Assembly: GCF_014202425.1 (NCBI RefSeq)
Contig: NZ_JACHGT010000009.1
Location: 248,001 to 312,000, forward strand
Direction of reading: 5' to 3'
DNA from: Phytomonospora endophytica
GTDB taxonomy: Bacteria > Actinomycetota > Actinomycetes > Mycobacteriales > Micromonosporaceae
DNA: 64,000 bases
Shown: piece by piece, positions 1 to 8,800 of the stretch
Layout of the letters: each line of letters starts with the position of its first letter
Numbering within the stretch: position 1 is the first letter of the stretch
Notes under the pieces: generated by a model
What the model saw: only the letters and a program-made list of their open reading frames with translations
Told to the model about the DNA's origin: nothing
The model's database searches: none
Made by a program: the position numbers and the translations under genes

Positions 1-1
1 G

Positions 2-259
2 TACTTCGCCGCCGAGGACTGGTCGGCGTGCGTCGGGGCGGACGAGGACCACGGGGAACTCTTCGCCGCACGTGGTTGTGACGGCGGCTCACGGCAGACC
101 TTCACGCTGGTGCCCGCCGGGAGCGGCCGGTACCTGATCAAGTCGAACGCGTACGGGACCTGCATGGACTTCCCCTGGTACCGCAACACCGAAGGCGCCC
201 AGGTGGGCGGGGCGGCGTGCTCGACCGGCGCGGCCTCGCAGCGTTTCGCCTTCAGCTGA
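2..259 (+). CDS. RICIN-type beta-trefoil lectin domain protein, C-terminal fragment
   Basis: The frame is open from the window edge to a TGA at 257-259, so only the last 85 residues are seen. They show a ricin-B-like pattern: a Cys pair (CDGGSRQTFTLV, then GTCMDF), a Q-x-F strand, and a closing QRFAFS that matches the QxW/QxF end of a beta-trefoil repeat. Ricin-type domains bind carbohydrate and usually end secreted or membrane-anchored actinobacterial proteins. The rest of the protein lies outside the window. The next gene starts 20 bases later, so these genes probably form one transcript. The domain call is by pattern only. Confidence 0.6.
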   Translation, partial: YFAAEDWSACVGADEDHGELFAARGCDGGSRQTFTLVPAGSGRYLIKSNAYGTCMDFPWYRNTEGAQVGGAACSTGAASQRFAFS

Positions 260-279
260 CGAGAGAACGGAAGGACATC

Positions 280-930
280 ATGGATGGACGCTGGAACGGC
301 ACGCGACCCGACATGCCGCAGCGGCTCGGCCGCTGGGCGGGCCGGCTGAGCGAGGGCGGTCGCAGTACGAAGGTGGTCGGCTTGACGGGTGGCGGGGTCG
401 CCGCCGTGCTCGTGGTCGCCATCGTGGTCTCGATGCTGACGTCGGGCGGCGATGAGGGGGAGGGCGCGGCTTCGACGGCCGCGGAGTCGGTGCTGACGTC
501 GGCGCCTTCACTCGCGCCCACGACGACTCCCCCGGTGAGCCCGAGCCCATCGCCGAGTAAGACGAAGAAGAAGCCGACGACGGAGCCGACCCAGGACGAC
601 AACGGTGGCGGCGGTGAGGACGAGCCCGAGCCGGAGCCGACGACGAAGAAGCCGAAGGGCACGGTGTCGACGGGCCCGACGAGTTTCGACGTGTGGCGGA
701 CGGGCGACGGCAAGTACGCGGCGAACTGGGAGTGGCCCGTCTCCGACGGTGGCCTGCGGATCAGTGGCTACGTGCTGCGGGAGTGCGGCGGGAAAGAGAT
801 CATCCGCGTCAACGACGCGACCTACGCGATCGAGTTCAACTACCCGTTCATCGACTGCGCGACCGTGCAGGCGGTCAACGCCGCCGGTGAGGGCGCGAAG
901 TCCACGGGCCACGTGCCCAACAACCCCTAA
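280..930 (+). CDS. single-pass membrane protein with fibronectin-III-like C-terminal domain (paralogue 1)
   Basis: The 216-residue protein starts at an ATG preceded by GAACGGAAGGAC. A basic N-terminus (DMPQRLGRWAGR) is followed by one transmembrane helix at about residues 37-53, a Thr/Pro/Ser/Glu/Lys-rich linker to about residue 150, and a roughly 70-residue domain beginning near FDVWRTGDGKYAANW. The domain's W, SGY and two Cys are compatible with a fibronectin-III-like fold outside the cell. The next gene is a clear paralogue with the same opening (MDGRW..xRPDMPQR) and the same layout, so this is a tandem duplication. The function is unknown; a cell-surface role is inferred from topology. 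Confidence 0.75.
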   Translation: MDGRWNGTRPDMPQRLGRWAGRLSEGGRSTKVVGLTGGGVAAVLVVAIVVSMLTSGGDEGEGAASTAAESVLTSAPSLAPTTTPPVSPSPSPSKTKKKPTTEPTQDDNGGGGEDEPEPEPTTKKPKGTVSTGPTSFDVWRTGDGKYAANWEWPVSDGGLRISGYVLRECGGKEIIRVNDATYAIEFNYPFIDCATVQAVNAAGEGAKSTGHVPNNP

Positions 931-950
931 ACCCCGGGAAAGAGCGGATC

Positions 951-1652
951 ATGGATGGACGCTGGAGCAGCGACCGGCCGGACATGCCCCAGCGGGTGCG
1001 CGCGCTGGCCGGCCGGATGGCGTCGCGGACGCGCAGTCCGCGGGCGGTCATGGTGGTCGTCGGGCTGATCGCGGTGGTGCTGGTGAGCGCGATCGCGGTC
1101 TCGATGGCGCGCACGTCGAATCCGGGGCAGGCCGCGACGGCCGGGGATCCGGTCCCGCCGACCGTGGCGCCGACCTCGGTCTCGCCGGACGAGCCGGTGG
1201 TGACGACGCCACCGTCCCCGTCGGGGTCACCGTCGAAGTCGCCGTCGAAGAGCGCGAAGCCGGGCACGGCGGGCGAGGCCCCCGAGGACCCGCCCGGCGG
1301 TGGCTCGGGCGACTCGGGCGGCTCCGATGACGGCGACGGCGCCGAGGCCCCGCCGCCAGCCCCGAAGAAGACGAATCCGCCGACGACGTCGACGGCGAGC
1401 CGTCCCGAGGCCTTCGGCGCGTGGTGGGCGTCGGAGGGGAAGTACACCGCGAAGTGGGAGCGGCCGGCCGATGACGGCGGGCTGACGATCACGGGGTACG
1501 TGGTGAAGAAGTGCAGTGGTGAGACGCTCAAGAACGTGGGCTCGGGCACCTTCCGGGTCGACATCAACCACCCGTCGCTCACGTGCGTGACCGTCCAGGC
1601 GATCAACGCGAAGGGAGCCGGGCAGACCGCCTACTTCGACGGCATCAAGTGA
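951..1652 (+). CDS. single-pass membrane protein with fibronectin-III-like C-terminal domain (paralogue 2)
   Basis: The 233-residue protein begins 20 bases after the previous stop and repeats its architecture: MDGRW opening, basic juxtamembrane segment, one transmembrane helix (about residues 31-47, [19 protein letters not shown]), a Pro/Ser/Lys/Gly-rich linker, and a C-terminal domain with [14 protein letters not shown] and a second Cys ([11 protein letters not shown]). The matching Cys pair in both paralogues suggests a disulfide in an exported domain. No enzyme motif is visible. A surface role is inferred from topology and from the ricin-lectin fragment upstream in the same direction. Confidence 0.75.
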   Translation: MDGRWSSDRPDMPQRVRALAGRMASRTRSPRAVMVVVGLIAVVLVSAIAVSMARTSNPGQAATAGDPVPPTVAPTSVSPDEPVVTTPPSPSGSPSKSPSKSAKPGTAGEAPEDPPGGGSGDSGGSDDGDGAEAPPPAPKKTNPPTTSTASRPEAFGAWWASEGKYTAKWERPADDGGLTITGYVVKKCSGETLKNVGSGTFRVDINHPSLTCVTVQAINAKGAGQTAYFDGIK

Positions 1653-1758
1653 GGCCGACCTCACCCCGCGTCGGTGCCCACCGTCATTGCAGCCACCCCC
1701 GCCGCGTGCCGTACGCTCGTACTGTTACACGGCAGATCCGAGAGGAGCACCAGGTCGC

Positions 1759-2976
1759 ATGGCGAAAATCAAGGTAGCCAACCCCGTCGTCGAGATCGAC
1801 GGCGACGAGATGACCCGGATCATCTGGAAGAAGATCAAAGACGAGCTCATCCTGCCCTACCTGGACGTTGAGCTGGACTACTACGACCTGGGCATCGAGC
1901 ACCGTGACGCCACCGACGACCAGGTCACCATCGACTCGGCCGAGGCCATCAAGCGCCACGGCGTCGGCGTCAAGTGCGCCACGATCACGCCCGACGAGGC
2001 CCGCGTCGAGGAGTTCGGCCTCAAGAAGATGTGGCGCTCCCCGAACGGGACGATCCGCAACATCCTCGGCGGCGTCGTCTTCCGCGAGCCGATCATCATG
2101 AGCAACGTGCCGCGGCTCGTCCCCGGCTGGACCAAGCCGATCGTCATCGGCCGTCACGCCCACGGTGACCAGTACAAGGCCACCGACTTCAAGGTGGACC
2201 GTCCCGGCACGCTCACCGTGACGTTCACGCCCGCCGACGGCAGCGAGCCGATGGAGTTCCAGGTCGCCGAATACCCCGAGGGCGGCGGCGTCGCCATGGC
2301 GATGTACAACTACCGCAAGTCGATCGAGGACTTCGCGCGCGCGTCGTTCGCCTACGGGCTGCAGCGCGACTTCCCGGTGTACATGTCGACGAAGAACACC
2401 ATCCTCAAGGCCTACGACGGCATGTTCAAGGATGTCTTCCAGGAGATCTTCGACGCCGAGTACGCCGACCAGTTCAAGGCCGCCGGGCTCACCTACGAGC
2501 ACCGCCTCATCGACGACATGGTCGCCGCGGCCATGAAGTGGGAGGGCGGCTACGTCTGGGCCTGCAAGAACTACGACGGCGACGTGCAGTCCGACACCGT
2601 CGCGCAGGGCTTCGGCTCGCTCGGGCTCATGACCTCGGTGCTCATGACCCCCGACGGCAAGACCGTCGAGGCCGAGGCAGCGCACGGGACCGTCACGCGC
2701 CACTACCGCGCCTACCAGCGCGGCGAGAAGACCTCGACCAACCCCCTCGCGTCGATCTACGCGTGGACGCGGGGCCTCGCGCACCGCGGCAAGCTCGACA
2801 ACACCCCCGCGGTGACCGAGTTCGCCCAGGCGCTCGAAGCGGTCTGCGTCGAAACCGTCGAAGGCGGCCAGATGACCAAGGACCTCGCGCTGCTGGTCGG
2901 CGGCGACGCCGCCTGGCTGTCGACGGACGAGTTCATGGCCGCGCTGGCCGAGAACCTGAGCAAGAAGCTGGCCTGA
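1759..2976 (+). CDS. icd: NADP-dependent isocitrate dehydrogenase
   Basis: The 405-residue protein catalyses oxidative decarboxylation of isocitrate to 2-oxoglutarate with NADP in the TCA cycle. It has the dimeric, eukaryote-like form seen in actinobacteria: [20 protein letters not shown] at the N-terminus, [14 protein letters not shown] for substrate binding, [18 protein letters not shown], and [11 protein letters not shown] near the C-terminus. The ATG follows AGAGGAGCACC at a good distance; the longer upstream extension has no conserved sequence. Length fits the family. It stands alone, 106 bases after the paralogous membrane genes, and is followed by a non-coding stretch ending in a strong hairpin. 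Confidence 0.96.
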   Translation: MAKIKVANPVVEIDGDEMTRIIWKKIKDELILPYLDVELDYYDLGIEHRDATDDQVTIDSAEAIKRHGVGVKCATITPDEARVEEFGLKKMWRSPNGTIRNILGGVVFREPIIMSNVPRLVPGWTKPIVIGRHAHGDQYKATDFKVDRPGTLTVTFTPADGSEPMEFQVAEYPEGGGVAMAMYNYRKSIEDFARASFAYGLQRDFPVYMSTKNTILKAYDGMFKDVFQEIFDAEYADQFKAAGLTYEHRLIDDMVAAAMKWEGGYVWACKNYDGDVQSDTVAQGFGSLGLMTSVLMTPDGKTVEAEAAHGTVTRHYRAYQRGEKTSTNPLASIYAWTRGLAHRGKLDNTPAVTEFAQALEAVCVETVEGGQMTKDLALLVGGDAAWLSTDEFMAALAENLSKKLA

Positions 2977-3154
2977 ACGGCTTGTCACAATTTGTAGGGA
3001 CAGGTCGTAACCTTTCCGGCCGGTGAGAGTTAGTCAGGGTGGTACGGGGTGATCCGCTCGGGCGGGTGCCGGATCGGGCGTTCAAGGCGCCGGGTTCGGC
3101 CGAGCCGGGCGTGAGCCCCCGTGGCCGGTGAGAGCCTGCCGTCCCTTCCCAGTA

Positions 3155-3183
3155 GGGGCCCCCGCGCATAGCGCGGGGGCCCC
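3155..3183. terminator. strong hairpin terminator between icd and the MarR gene
   Basis: A perfect 13-bp stem (GGGGCCCCCGCGC) closes on a three-base ATA loop. It lies between the convergent icd and marR-type genes and probably stops transcripts from both sides. The T-run is weak, as is common in high-GC actinobacteria. It lies 178 bases beyond the icd stop. Confidence 0.75.
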
Positions 3184-3230
3184 TCGCTTATGGGGTCGTC
3201 CTCCCAACGGCCTCCCCACCCGTGAGTGCC

Positions 3231-3701
3231 TCACTCCCCGCGTTCCACCAGCGTCGCCTCCTCGTAGGCACGCATCGTGTCCACGAACAGCCGGCGCTGC
3301 TCGTCCGTCAGCGGCTCCAGCGCGCGGTTCCAGGCGCGGGCGCCCGGGGCCAGCCAGGAGACGACGGCCTCCTCGTACCGTGGCGCGACGCTGACGATCA
3401 TGCGGCGCCGGTCGGCGTCGTCCTCCCTGCGGTCGAGCAGGCCCTTGCGGCTCAGATCCCCGACCATGAGACTCACCGTCGACGGCGCCACCTCCAGCCG
3501 CGTGGCGAGGTCGCTGACCGTCATCTTCCCGTCGAACAGCAGCAGCGCCAGCAGCGTCCGATGCCGCGGTGCCGGCGCGAAATCGCGCAGCGACTCCGGG
3601 ACACTGATCCGTTTCGCCCTCGCCACCAGCCGGGGCATGAGCAGCAGCATCGTGCGGATGCTCTCGTCGAGGTCGCCTTCGGCCGCAGCGGGACTTGACA
3701 T
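3231..3701 (-). CDS. MarR-family transcriptional regulator
   Basis: The 156-residue protein has the MarR winged-helix core: MTVSDLATRLEVAPSTVSLM as the helix-turn-helix and LSRKGLLDRREDDADRRRM as the wing with the usual D-x-R-R. The ATG at 3701 is chosen because GGAGG lies 7 bases upstream. It is divergent from an NmrA-like gene 77 bases away, the usual arrangement for a MarR repressor controlling its neighbour and itself. The ligand is unknown. A His at DFAPAPRHRTLL and the absence of an N-terminal Cys argue against an OhrR-type peroxide sensor. Confidence 0.9.
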   Translation of the reverse strand: MSSPAAAEGDLDESIRTMLLLMPRLVARAKRISVPESLRDFAPAPRHRTLLALLLFDGKMTVSDLATRLEVAPSTVSLMVGDLSRKGLLDRREDDADRRRMIVSVAPRYEEAVVSWLAPGARAWNRALEPLTDEQRRLFVDTMRAYEEATLVERGE

Positions 3702-3703
3702 GG

Positions 3704-3748
3704 CTTTGCCTCCAAAATATCTTTGCACACAGAGGTAATTAGCTTTGC
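3704..3748. promoter_or_regulatory. divergent promoter region with three CTTTGC repeats
   Basis: The hexamer CTTTGC occurs at 3704, 3721 and 3743 in the AT-richer gap between the MarR gene and the NmrA-like gene. The spacing is 17 and 22 bases, so this is not a clean palindrome. It may contain the MarR operator; the evidence is only position and repetition. Confidence 0.3.
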
Positions 3749-3778
3749 TCTAGAAGGCATTATCAGGGAGGCCACCCC

Positions 3779-4600
3779 ATGACCGTGCTCGTCACCGGAG
3801 TCCGCGGCGGAATCGGAGGCAACGTACTCGCCCGCCTGGCCGCCGAAGACATCCCCGCACGCGGCACCAGCACAGAGCCGTCCGGACCGGAAACCGCCCG
3901 CCTCGACCTCGCCGCCCCCGACCCGGCCGACCTCGCCGCCGCACTCGACGGCGTCGACCGCGTGTTCCTCTACACCCAGCCGGGCGGGATCGACGCCTTC
4001 GTCGACGCGGCCCGAAAGGCCGGGGTCCAGCTCGTCGTGCAGCTGTCGTCGTCGGCGGTCCGCATGCCCGGCGCCGCCACGAACTCCATCGCCCGCCGCC
4101 ACCGCGAGGTCGAAGAGGCACTCGCCGCGTCCGGTCTCGGCCACACCGTCCTGCACCCGCACGCGCTCGCGCACAACTCGCTGTCGTGGACACCGTCGAT
4201 CCGCGCACACCGGACCGTCGAGATCCCCCACCCGGACGCGCGCCTCGCCTTCGTCGACCCCGACGACGTCGCACGCGTCGCCGTCGAAGTCCTTCGCCAC
4301 GGTGGGCGCGAAGGCGAGTCGCTGTATCTGACCGGGCCCGAGTCGCTCAGCCACCGCGACCAGGTCGGCATCCTCGCCGAGGTCCTCGGCCACCCGATCG
4401 CCGTCCGCGCCCTGACCGACGAAGAGGCGCACGCGCGACGGCCGTCGCGGATCCCGCCCGCGGTCTTCGACGAGATGCTCGCGTCGTCGGCGCGTGCCGT
4501 GACGGCGCCGCCGGACATCACGACGACGATCGAGGACGTCACCGGCGTGCGCGCGAGAACGTACCGGGAGTGGGCCGTGCGCAACCGCGCGCGGTTCTAG
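3779..4600 (+). CDS. NmrA-like / atypical SDR NAD(P)-binding protein
   Basis: The 273-residue protein opens with a Rossmann motif (VLVTGVRGGIGGNVLARL), the TGxxGxxG form of extended and atypical short-chain dehydrogenases. An Arg/Glu-rich turn follows, then VQLVVQLSSSAV with the Ser strand, and a C-terminal substrate domain with SLYLTGPESLSHRDQVGILA, typical of the NmrA/NAD(P)H-binding family. The active-site Tyr-x3-Lys is not evident, so it may be a redox sensor or a reductase of unknown substrate. GGGAGG precedes the ATG. It is probably controlled by the divergent MarR protein. Confidence 0.85.
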   Translation: MTVLVTGVRGGIGGNVLARLAAEDIPARGTSTEPSGPETARLDLAAPDPADLAAALDGVDRVFLYTQPGGIDAFVDAARKAGVQLVVQLSSSAVRMPGAATNSIARRHREVEEALAASGLGHTVLHPHALAHNSLSWTPSIRAHRTVEIPHPDARLAFVDPDDVARVAVEVLRHGGREGESLYLTGPESLSHRDQVGILAEVLGHPIAVRALTDEEAHARRPSRIPPAVFDEMLASSARAVTAPPDITTTIEDVTGVRARTYREWAVRNRARF

Positions 4601-5220
4601 CCGGCCATGCGCCGGTAGGCGTGCTCCGCCAGCCACCAGCTCGTGGCGCTCGGGCAGGGGCGGGCGGGCGTCGGCTCGACGAGGCTGTCGCCGTCGACGA
4701 TGAGCCCGATGCCCCGATCGGCGGCCTCCATGGGGGCGAAGGGGTCGTCGAGGCCGACGTTGAGTTCCACGACGGGCGCGCAGAAGGGGCGGTAGGTGAC
4801 GGCGGCGTCGAGGCCCTCCGACCAGCGCGTGGCCCCGACGACGGCGAGCACCGGCCGCAGCGGCGGACGCGCGAGGCGGCGGATGTGGCCGTCGCGGAGC
4901 TCGTGCGTCCACTGCGGGAGCCGCGAGATCATGCCGCGCTCCCGATTGGACAATGTGGACACCGGGACCGGCTCCTCATGCGGCAGGCCCATCAGCAGGT
5001 TCAACGGACCCCAGTCGGCGAGGACGAGCCGCCGCTGCGCGACCCCCGCCCGCCGGACGTGCTCATGCGGGTCGAGGCGACACACGAGGCGCGCCTCGTG
5101 GCCGTAGACGCGGACGCGCGCCGTCGGGAGGCGTTCGCCCATGGCCGTGAGGCCCAACCGCCGGGCGAGCACCTCGGCGGGCGTGGCCGCGCAGTGGCCG
5201 GCCGATCCGTTGTCGAGCAC
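4597..5220 (-). CDS. hypothetical protein of unknown family
   Basis: I do not recognise this roughly 207-residue protein. The GTG at 5220 is chosen because GAGGGG precedes it; an earlier GTG at 5274 would add 18 residues. It is soluble, without signal peptide or membrane helix, and contains ADWGPLNLLMGLPHEEPVP and a tail rich in Trp (TSWWLAEHAYRRMAG). A catalytic motif is not evident. Its stop codon overlaps that of the convergent NmrA-like gene through a shared CTAG. Codon usage matches the neighbouring genes, which supports real coding. Confidence 0.65.
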   Translation of the reverse strand: MLDNGSAGHCAATPAEVLARRLGLTAMGERLPTARVRVYGHEARLVCRLDPHEHVRRAGVAQRRLVLADWGPLNLLMGLPHEEPVPVSTLSNRERGMISRLPQWTHELRDGHIRRLARPPLRPVLAVVGATRWSEGLDAAVTYRPFCAPVVELNVGLDDPFAPMEAADRGIGLIVDGDSLVEPTPARPCPSATSWWLAEHAYRRMAG

Positions 5221-5363
5221 CTTGTCCCCCTCACGTTGCGTCGAGGTCGGGGTCACTGTGCCAGCTTTACCCACCTCGGACGGTCAACGATCCGACTCCG
5301 CGGAAGTTGTGACGCGTGGGGTGTCGGGTTTAGGACGGGGTTGGAGTTGTGCGTCCTGCGACG

Positions 5364-5798
5364 TCAGCCCACAGCCCGACTCTCGGTTCGCACGCCGTTC
5401 AAGGACTCGATCGCACTATGGAGTGCCGCGAGGATCCCACGATAGGCCGATCGGATCTCGGCTCCCGGCCCCAGGCCCGGCGGACCCTGGTCGGCATCCT
5501 TCGCCGCACGGAAGCGACTCCATGCATCGAACACCCGCGCGGTTTGACTCTGCGCGAACGCAAGCAGATGCAGCATTTCCAGCGCCTCGACGCTGGACGC
5601 CTTGGCATCGCCATGGAACCAAGCTGCGAACAGCGCCTGCTCGGCCACATATCTACCGACCGCCAGGTGCACGTCATAGCCGAGAAGCTCGCATGAGAGC
5701 AGCTGGATGACGAGGTTCATGTCCGGCGAGCGTGAAGGTCCCAGCAAACCTTGAGGAACCTCCCAAGGAGCAGGCAAATCCGCCCCGAGTTCATTCAT
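5364..5798 (-). CDS. candidate immunity protein for the upstream RHS toxin
   Basis: The 144-residue acidic-to-neutral protein starts 15 bases after the RHS stop; its ribosome binding site (GAGAGGAG) overlaps that stop, so the two are translationally close. It has no signal peptide and is mostly helical in character (VIQLLSCELLGYDVHLAVG, then VEALEMLHLLAFAQSQTARV). Its third-codon positions contain far more A/T than neighbours, the usual look of exchanged toxin-immunity cassettes. Immunity is inferred from position directly behind a polymorphic toxin tip; I know no family match. Confidence 0.6.
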   Translation of the reverse strand: MNELGADLPAPWEVPQGLLGPSRSPDMNLVIQLLSCELLGYDVHLAVGRYVAEQALFAAWFHGDAKASSVEALEMLHLLAFAQSQTARVFDAWSRFRAAKDADQGPPGLGPGAEIRSAYRGILAALHSAIESLNGVRTESRAVG

Positions 5799-5813
5799 TA
5801 CGCCCAGCTCCTC

Positions 5814-8800
5814 TCAATGCCTTCGCCATAGCCAAGTCGTTCCGGCAATGGTATTGGTTGGGACGTCGGGTATTCCACCGGCTCGAAGCACCTGCATACA
5901 GAAAGTGACACAGCTCTGCTCCTGCGGGTCATAAGCGGGATATTTACCCTTGCCCGACCGAGATATCATCGTCTCAATAAAGGCCAGTGCTCCATTCGCG
6001 TTAGGGAGCGCTACGGTGATATGGAAAGCCCGGGAAGAGATCTTTGCAGGATCGTAGTCTCTAACGCCGTTCGTAGGACTGTTGGTGTAGCCCCACTGCT
6101 CTACCAGACGAGACTCATCTTGGTAACGAACAGTGATCGTGGCATGCCTTGTGTCCGGGTCCAGGTGAATCGTGGCCTCGCCGGCGTTGCAGTTGTGCAC
6201 CAACGTGTCGACCGCGGTCGCATAGTAGTTATGCGTCCCGTCAACGGTGAAGTTGTAAACCGTGAACGGCGCATCCCGCTCCAGCCTCTCCACCGCGACG
6301 ATCTCGATGCGGTCGCCATCCCGCCGCAGGAGCCCGTCGCCGGCCTCCAGCTCCCCCGCGTCGACCCACGCCTGCTCGTCCACCTGCCAGAACGGGTGTT
6401 CCGGCGTGACGGTGAACGTCTCGACCTGAGATCCGGCCGGCGGGTCGGTGCCCGAGACCGTCCCGGACGTCGGGTCTCCCGCTCGTTCCTCCTCTTCGGC
6501 GCCGGGACTGCCCGACACGTCGACGGTGAACTCCAGCAGCACCTGCGCCGACTTGTGGAACAGCGCGGTAACGGTGTGAGTCTCCTGCTCGCCGGTATCG
6601 GTGTTGTAGGTCGTCACCTCGTCCCCGGGCCGCACCTCTTCGATCGCCTTGAGCGATCCGTCGCCCATCGCGACGGTCGTGCCCTCGACGAAGCAGTTGC
6701 AGTTCTCCTGCTCGTCCTTCCCGTCGGTGTCCGAGGTCCCGTCCTTCGGCCCCGGATCATCGTCGTCCCGCGCGTCGGTCTGCCTGTCGTAGGTGTCCGA
6801 CTTCAGGTCGGCCATCTCGCTGTCGGTGAGCCCGGGATCGGGATCGCCCGTCGACGTCCCCGACGGGCTCCCCGAGCTGCTGGAACCGTCCTTGTTACTG
6901 GAATCCGGCTTACCGAGTCCCTTGATCAGCTTCCGGACGCGTCCGAGATACCCGCCGAACACCAGCGCGACCCCGACGCTCGCCACCGCGATCCCGGCCT
7001 CAACGTACCGCCCCTCCTTGAGCGGATCCACGACCGGCGCCACGATCTCGTACAGCGCGCTCTCCAGCGCGGCTCCCGGGTTGTTCCAGATGTACTGGAA
7101 GAACGCCGTGATGTCGCTGGCGCACGCCTCGATGTCCATCCCGCACGAGATCACGTCGGCCATGGATTCGAGGAACGCGAACAGGGGCAGGTCCGCCAGC
7201 CCGGCGGCGAGACCGTTCACGATCTGCCCGTACACGGAGTCCGGGTCGAGCTCCGACGGCGTGTAGCTGCCGCCCGACGGCGACCTTTCCGGCTCCGACA
7301 TCGGATCGCCGCCACTGCCGGAAGTCGTGACGAGCCCACTCGGGTCACTGCTCGTGATCGGCGTGTTGTTCGCGTACGCGTACCCGTGCGCCTGTTGCGG
7401 ATCACCGGTCATGATCGGGTCGACCGAGATGAACCGCCCGACCTTCGGGTCGTAGTAGCGCGCGCCGACGCTCGTCAGTCCGGTCGGGTCCTTCTCACCA
7501 CCGACGAAGCCCTTCTTGTCGTGCCACTCCAGCGGTTCCGGGCCGCGCGTGTTCCCATAGGGATCCTGCCGCCGCTGGACGACCTCCGTCGTGTCCTGGG
7601 AGATCGACAGGCTCGCGGTGCCCTGGTGGTCGGCGGTCTGCCAGCTCAATCCGTTCTTGCTGCTGCGAACCGCGACGGTCAGACCCGCGTGGGAGTAGTA
7701 CCGCGTGCCGACGACCTCGTTGCCGTCATTGTTGCGGCGCAGCTGCATTCCGCCGAGGTACAGCGTCTCGCCTTCGGCGTCCTTCGCGATGAGCCTGGCG
7801 CCGTCGGCGTCGTAGAGGTACGACCCGAGTTCGGCACCGGAGTCCACATCGGACACACGCGACAGCAGCCCTTCGGCGTCCCATGCCAGTTCCTGCAGTT
7901 TGCCGCCGCCGTCCGGGCGGGAGATCGTGTTGCCCGACGGGTCATAGCCGTAAGTCTCGGTGAAGGCGCCGGATGAACCGGTGGTCGTCGTCTCCGTGGA
8001 TCCCAGTCCGTGCGCGGGGCCTTCGCCTGGCGCTGGCGGTTCGTAACTCGTCGTCTTGGTGACCGGCGAGGCCAGGGTGCTGTGCTCGACCAGTTCCGTG
8101 CGGCTGCCGGTCTTGTCGAACTCGTAAGACTGCCGGTAGGGCGCCGGGCCGCCGAGATCGGACCCGTCGGTGGTGCCGGTCCTCGTCCCCTCGCAGTCGT
8201 CGACCTTGGGTGTCCACGCCTGCGTCATCCGGGCCAGGTGGTCGTACTGGAAGCACTGGATCTCGTTGCCGGCGCCGCCCTGCGCGGCACCGGCGGGGAG
8301 GTCGGCGATGCGTTCGATGTTGCCCGCCGCGTCATAGCCGAAGTTCAGTTCCTGCAAGCGGTTCGGGGTGATCGGCTGCCGACCGACGACCATCTGCGAC
8401 AGCCGCAGCGTGTCCGTCTCGTACTCGAAGGTCTGGACGATCGACGGCGTCGTCGGTGCGGTGTCCGTGGCCTGGTCGACCCTCTTGAGCATGCCCAGGC
8501 GGTTGTAGGTCGTGTCGATGACGTAGCCGGACAGGTCTCCGTAGTCGGTGCCGAGGCGATAGGGCATGCCGAGGACGTCGTCGTACACGTGCGTGAGCGT
8601 CTCGCGGGGAAGACCGCCGGCGGCCGGGAAGGTACTGGTGTTGACCGACCCGTCCCCGTTGTAGGTCTGGGTGAACGTGTACGCCCCCGAGAGCCCTTCG
8701 TGCCCCGACGGGATGGTCACCGTGGTCGACAACGGCCGGTAGCCGGCGTCGTAGGAGTCGACGGTGGTCTTGTACTCCTTGCCGTCCACGAAGCGGGAAC

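Noticed and set aside
3036..3045. AGGGTGGTAC resembling the core of a T-box riboswitch
   Set aside because: The next bases differ from the T-box consensus (GGGG in place of CGCG), and no aminoacyl-tRNA synthetase or amino-acid gene lies downstream on that strand.
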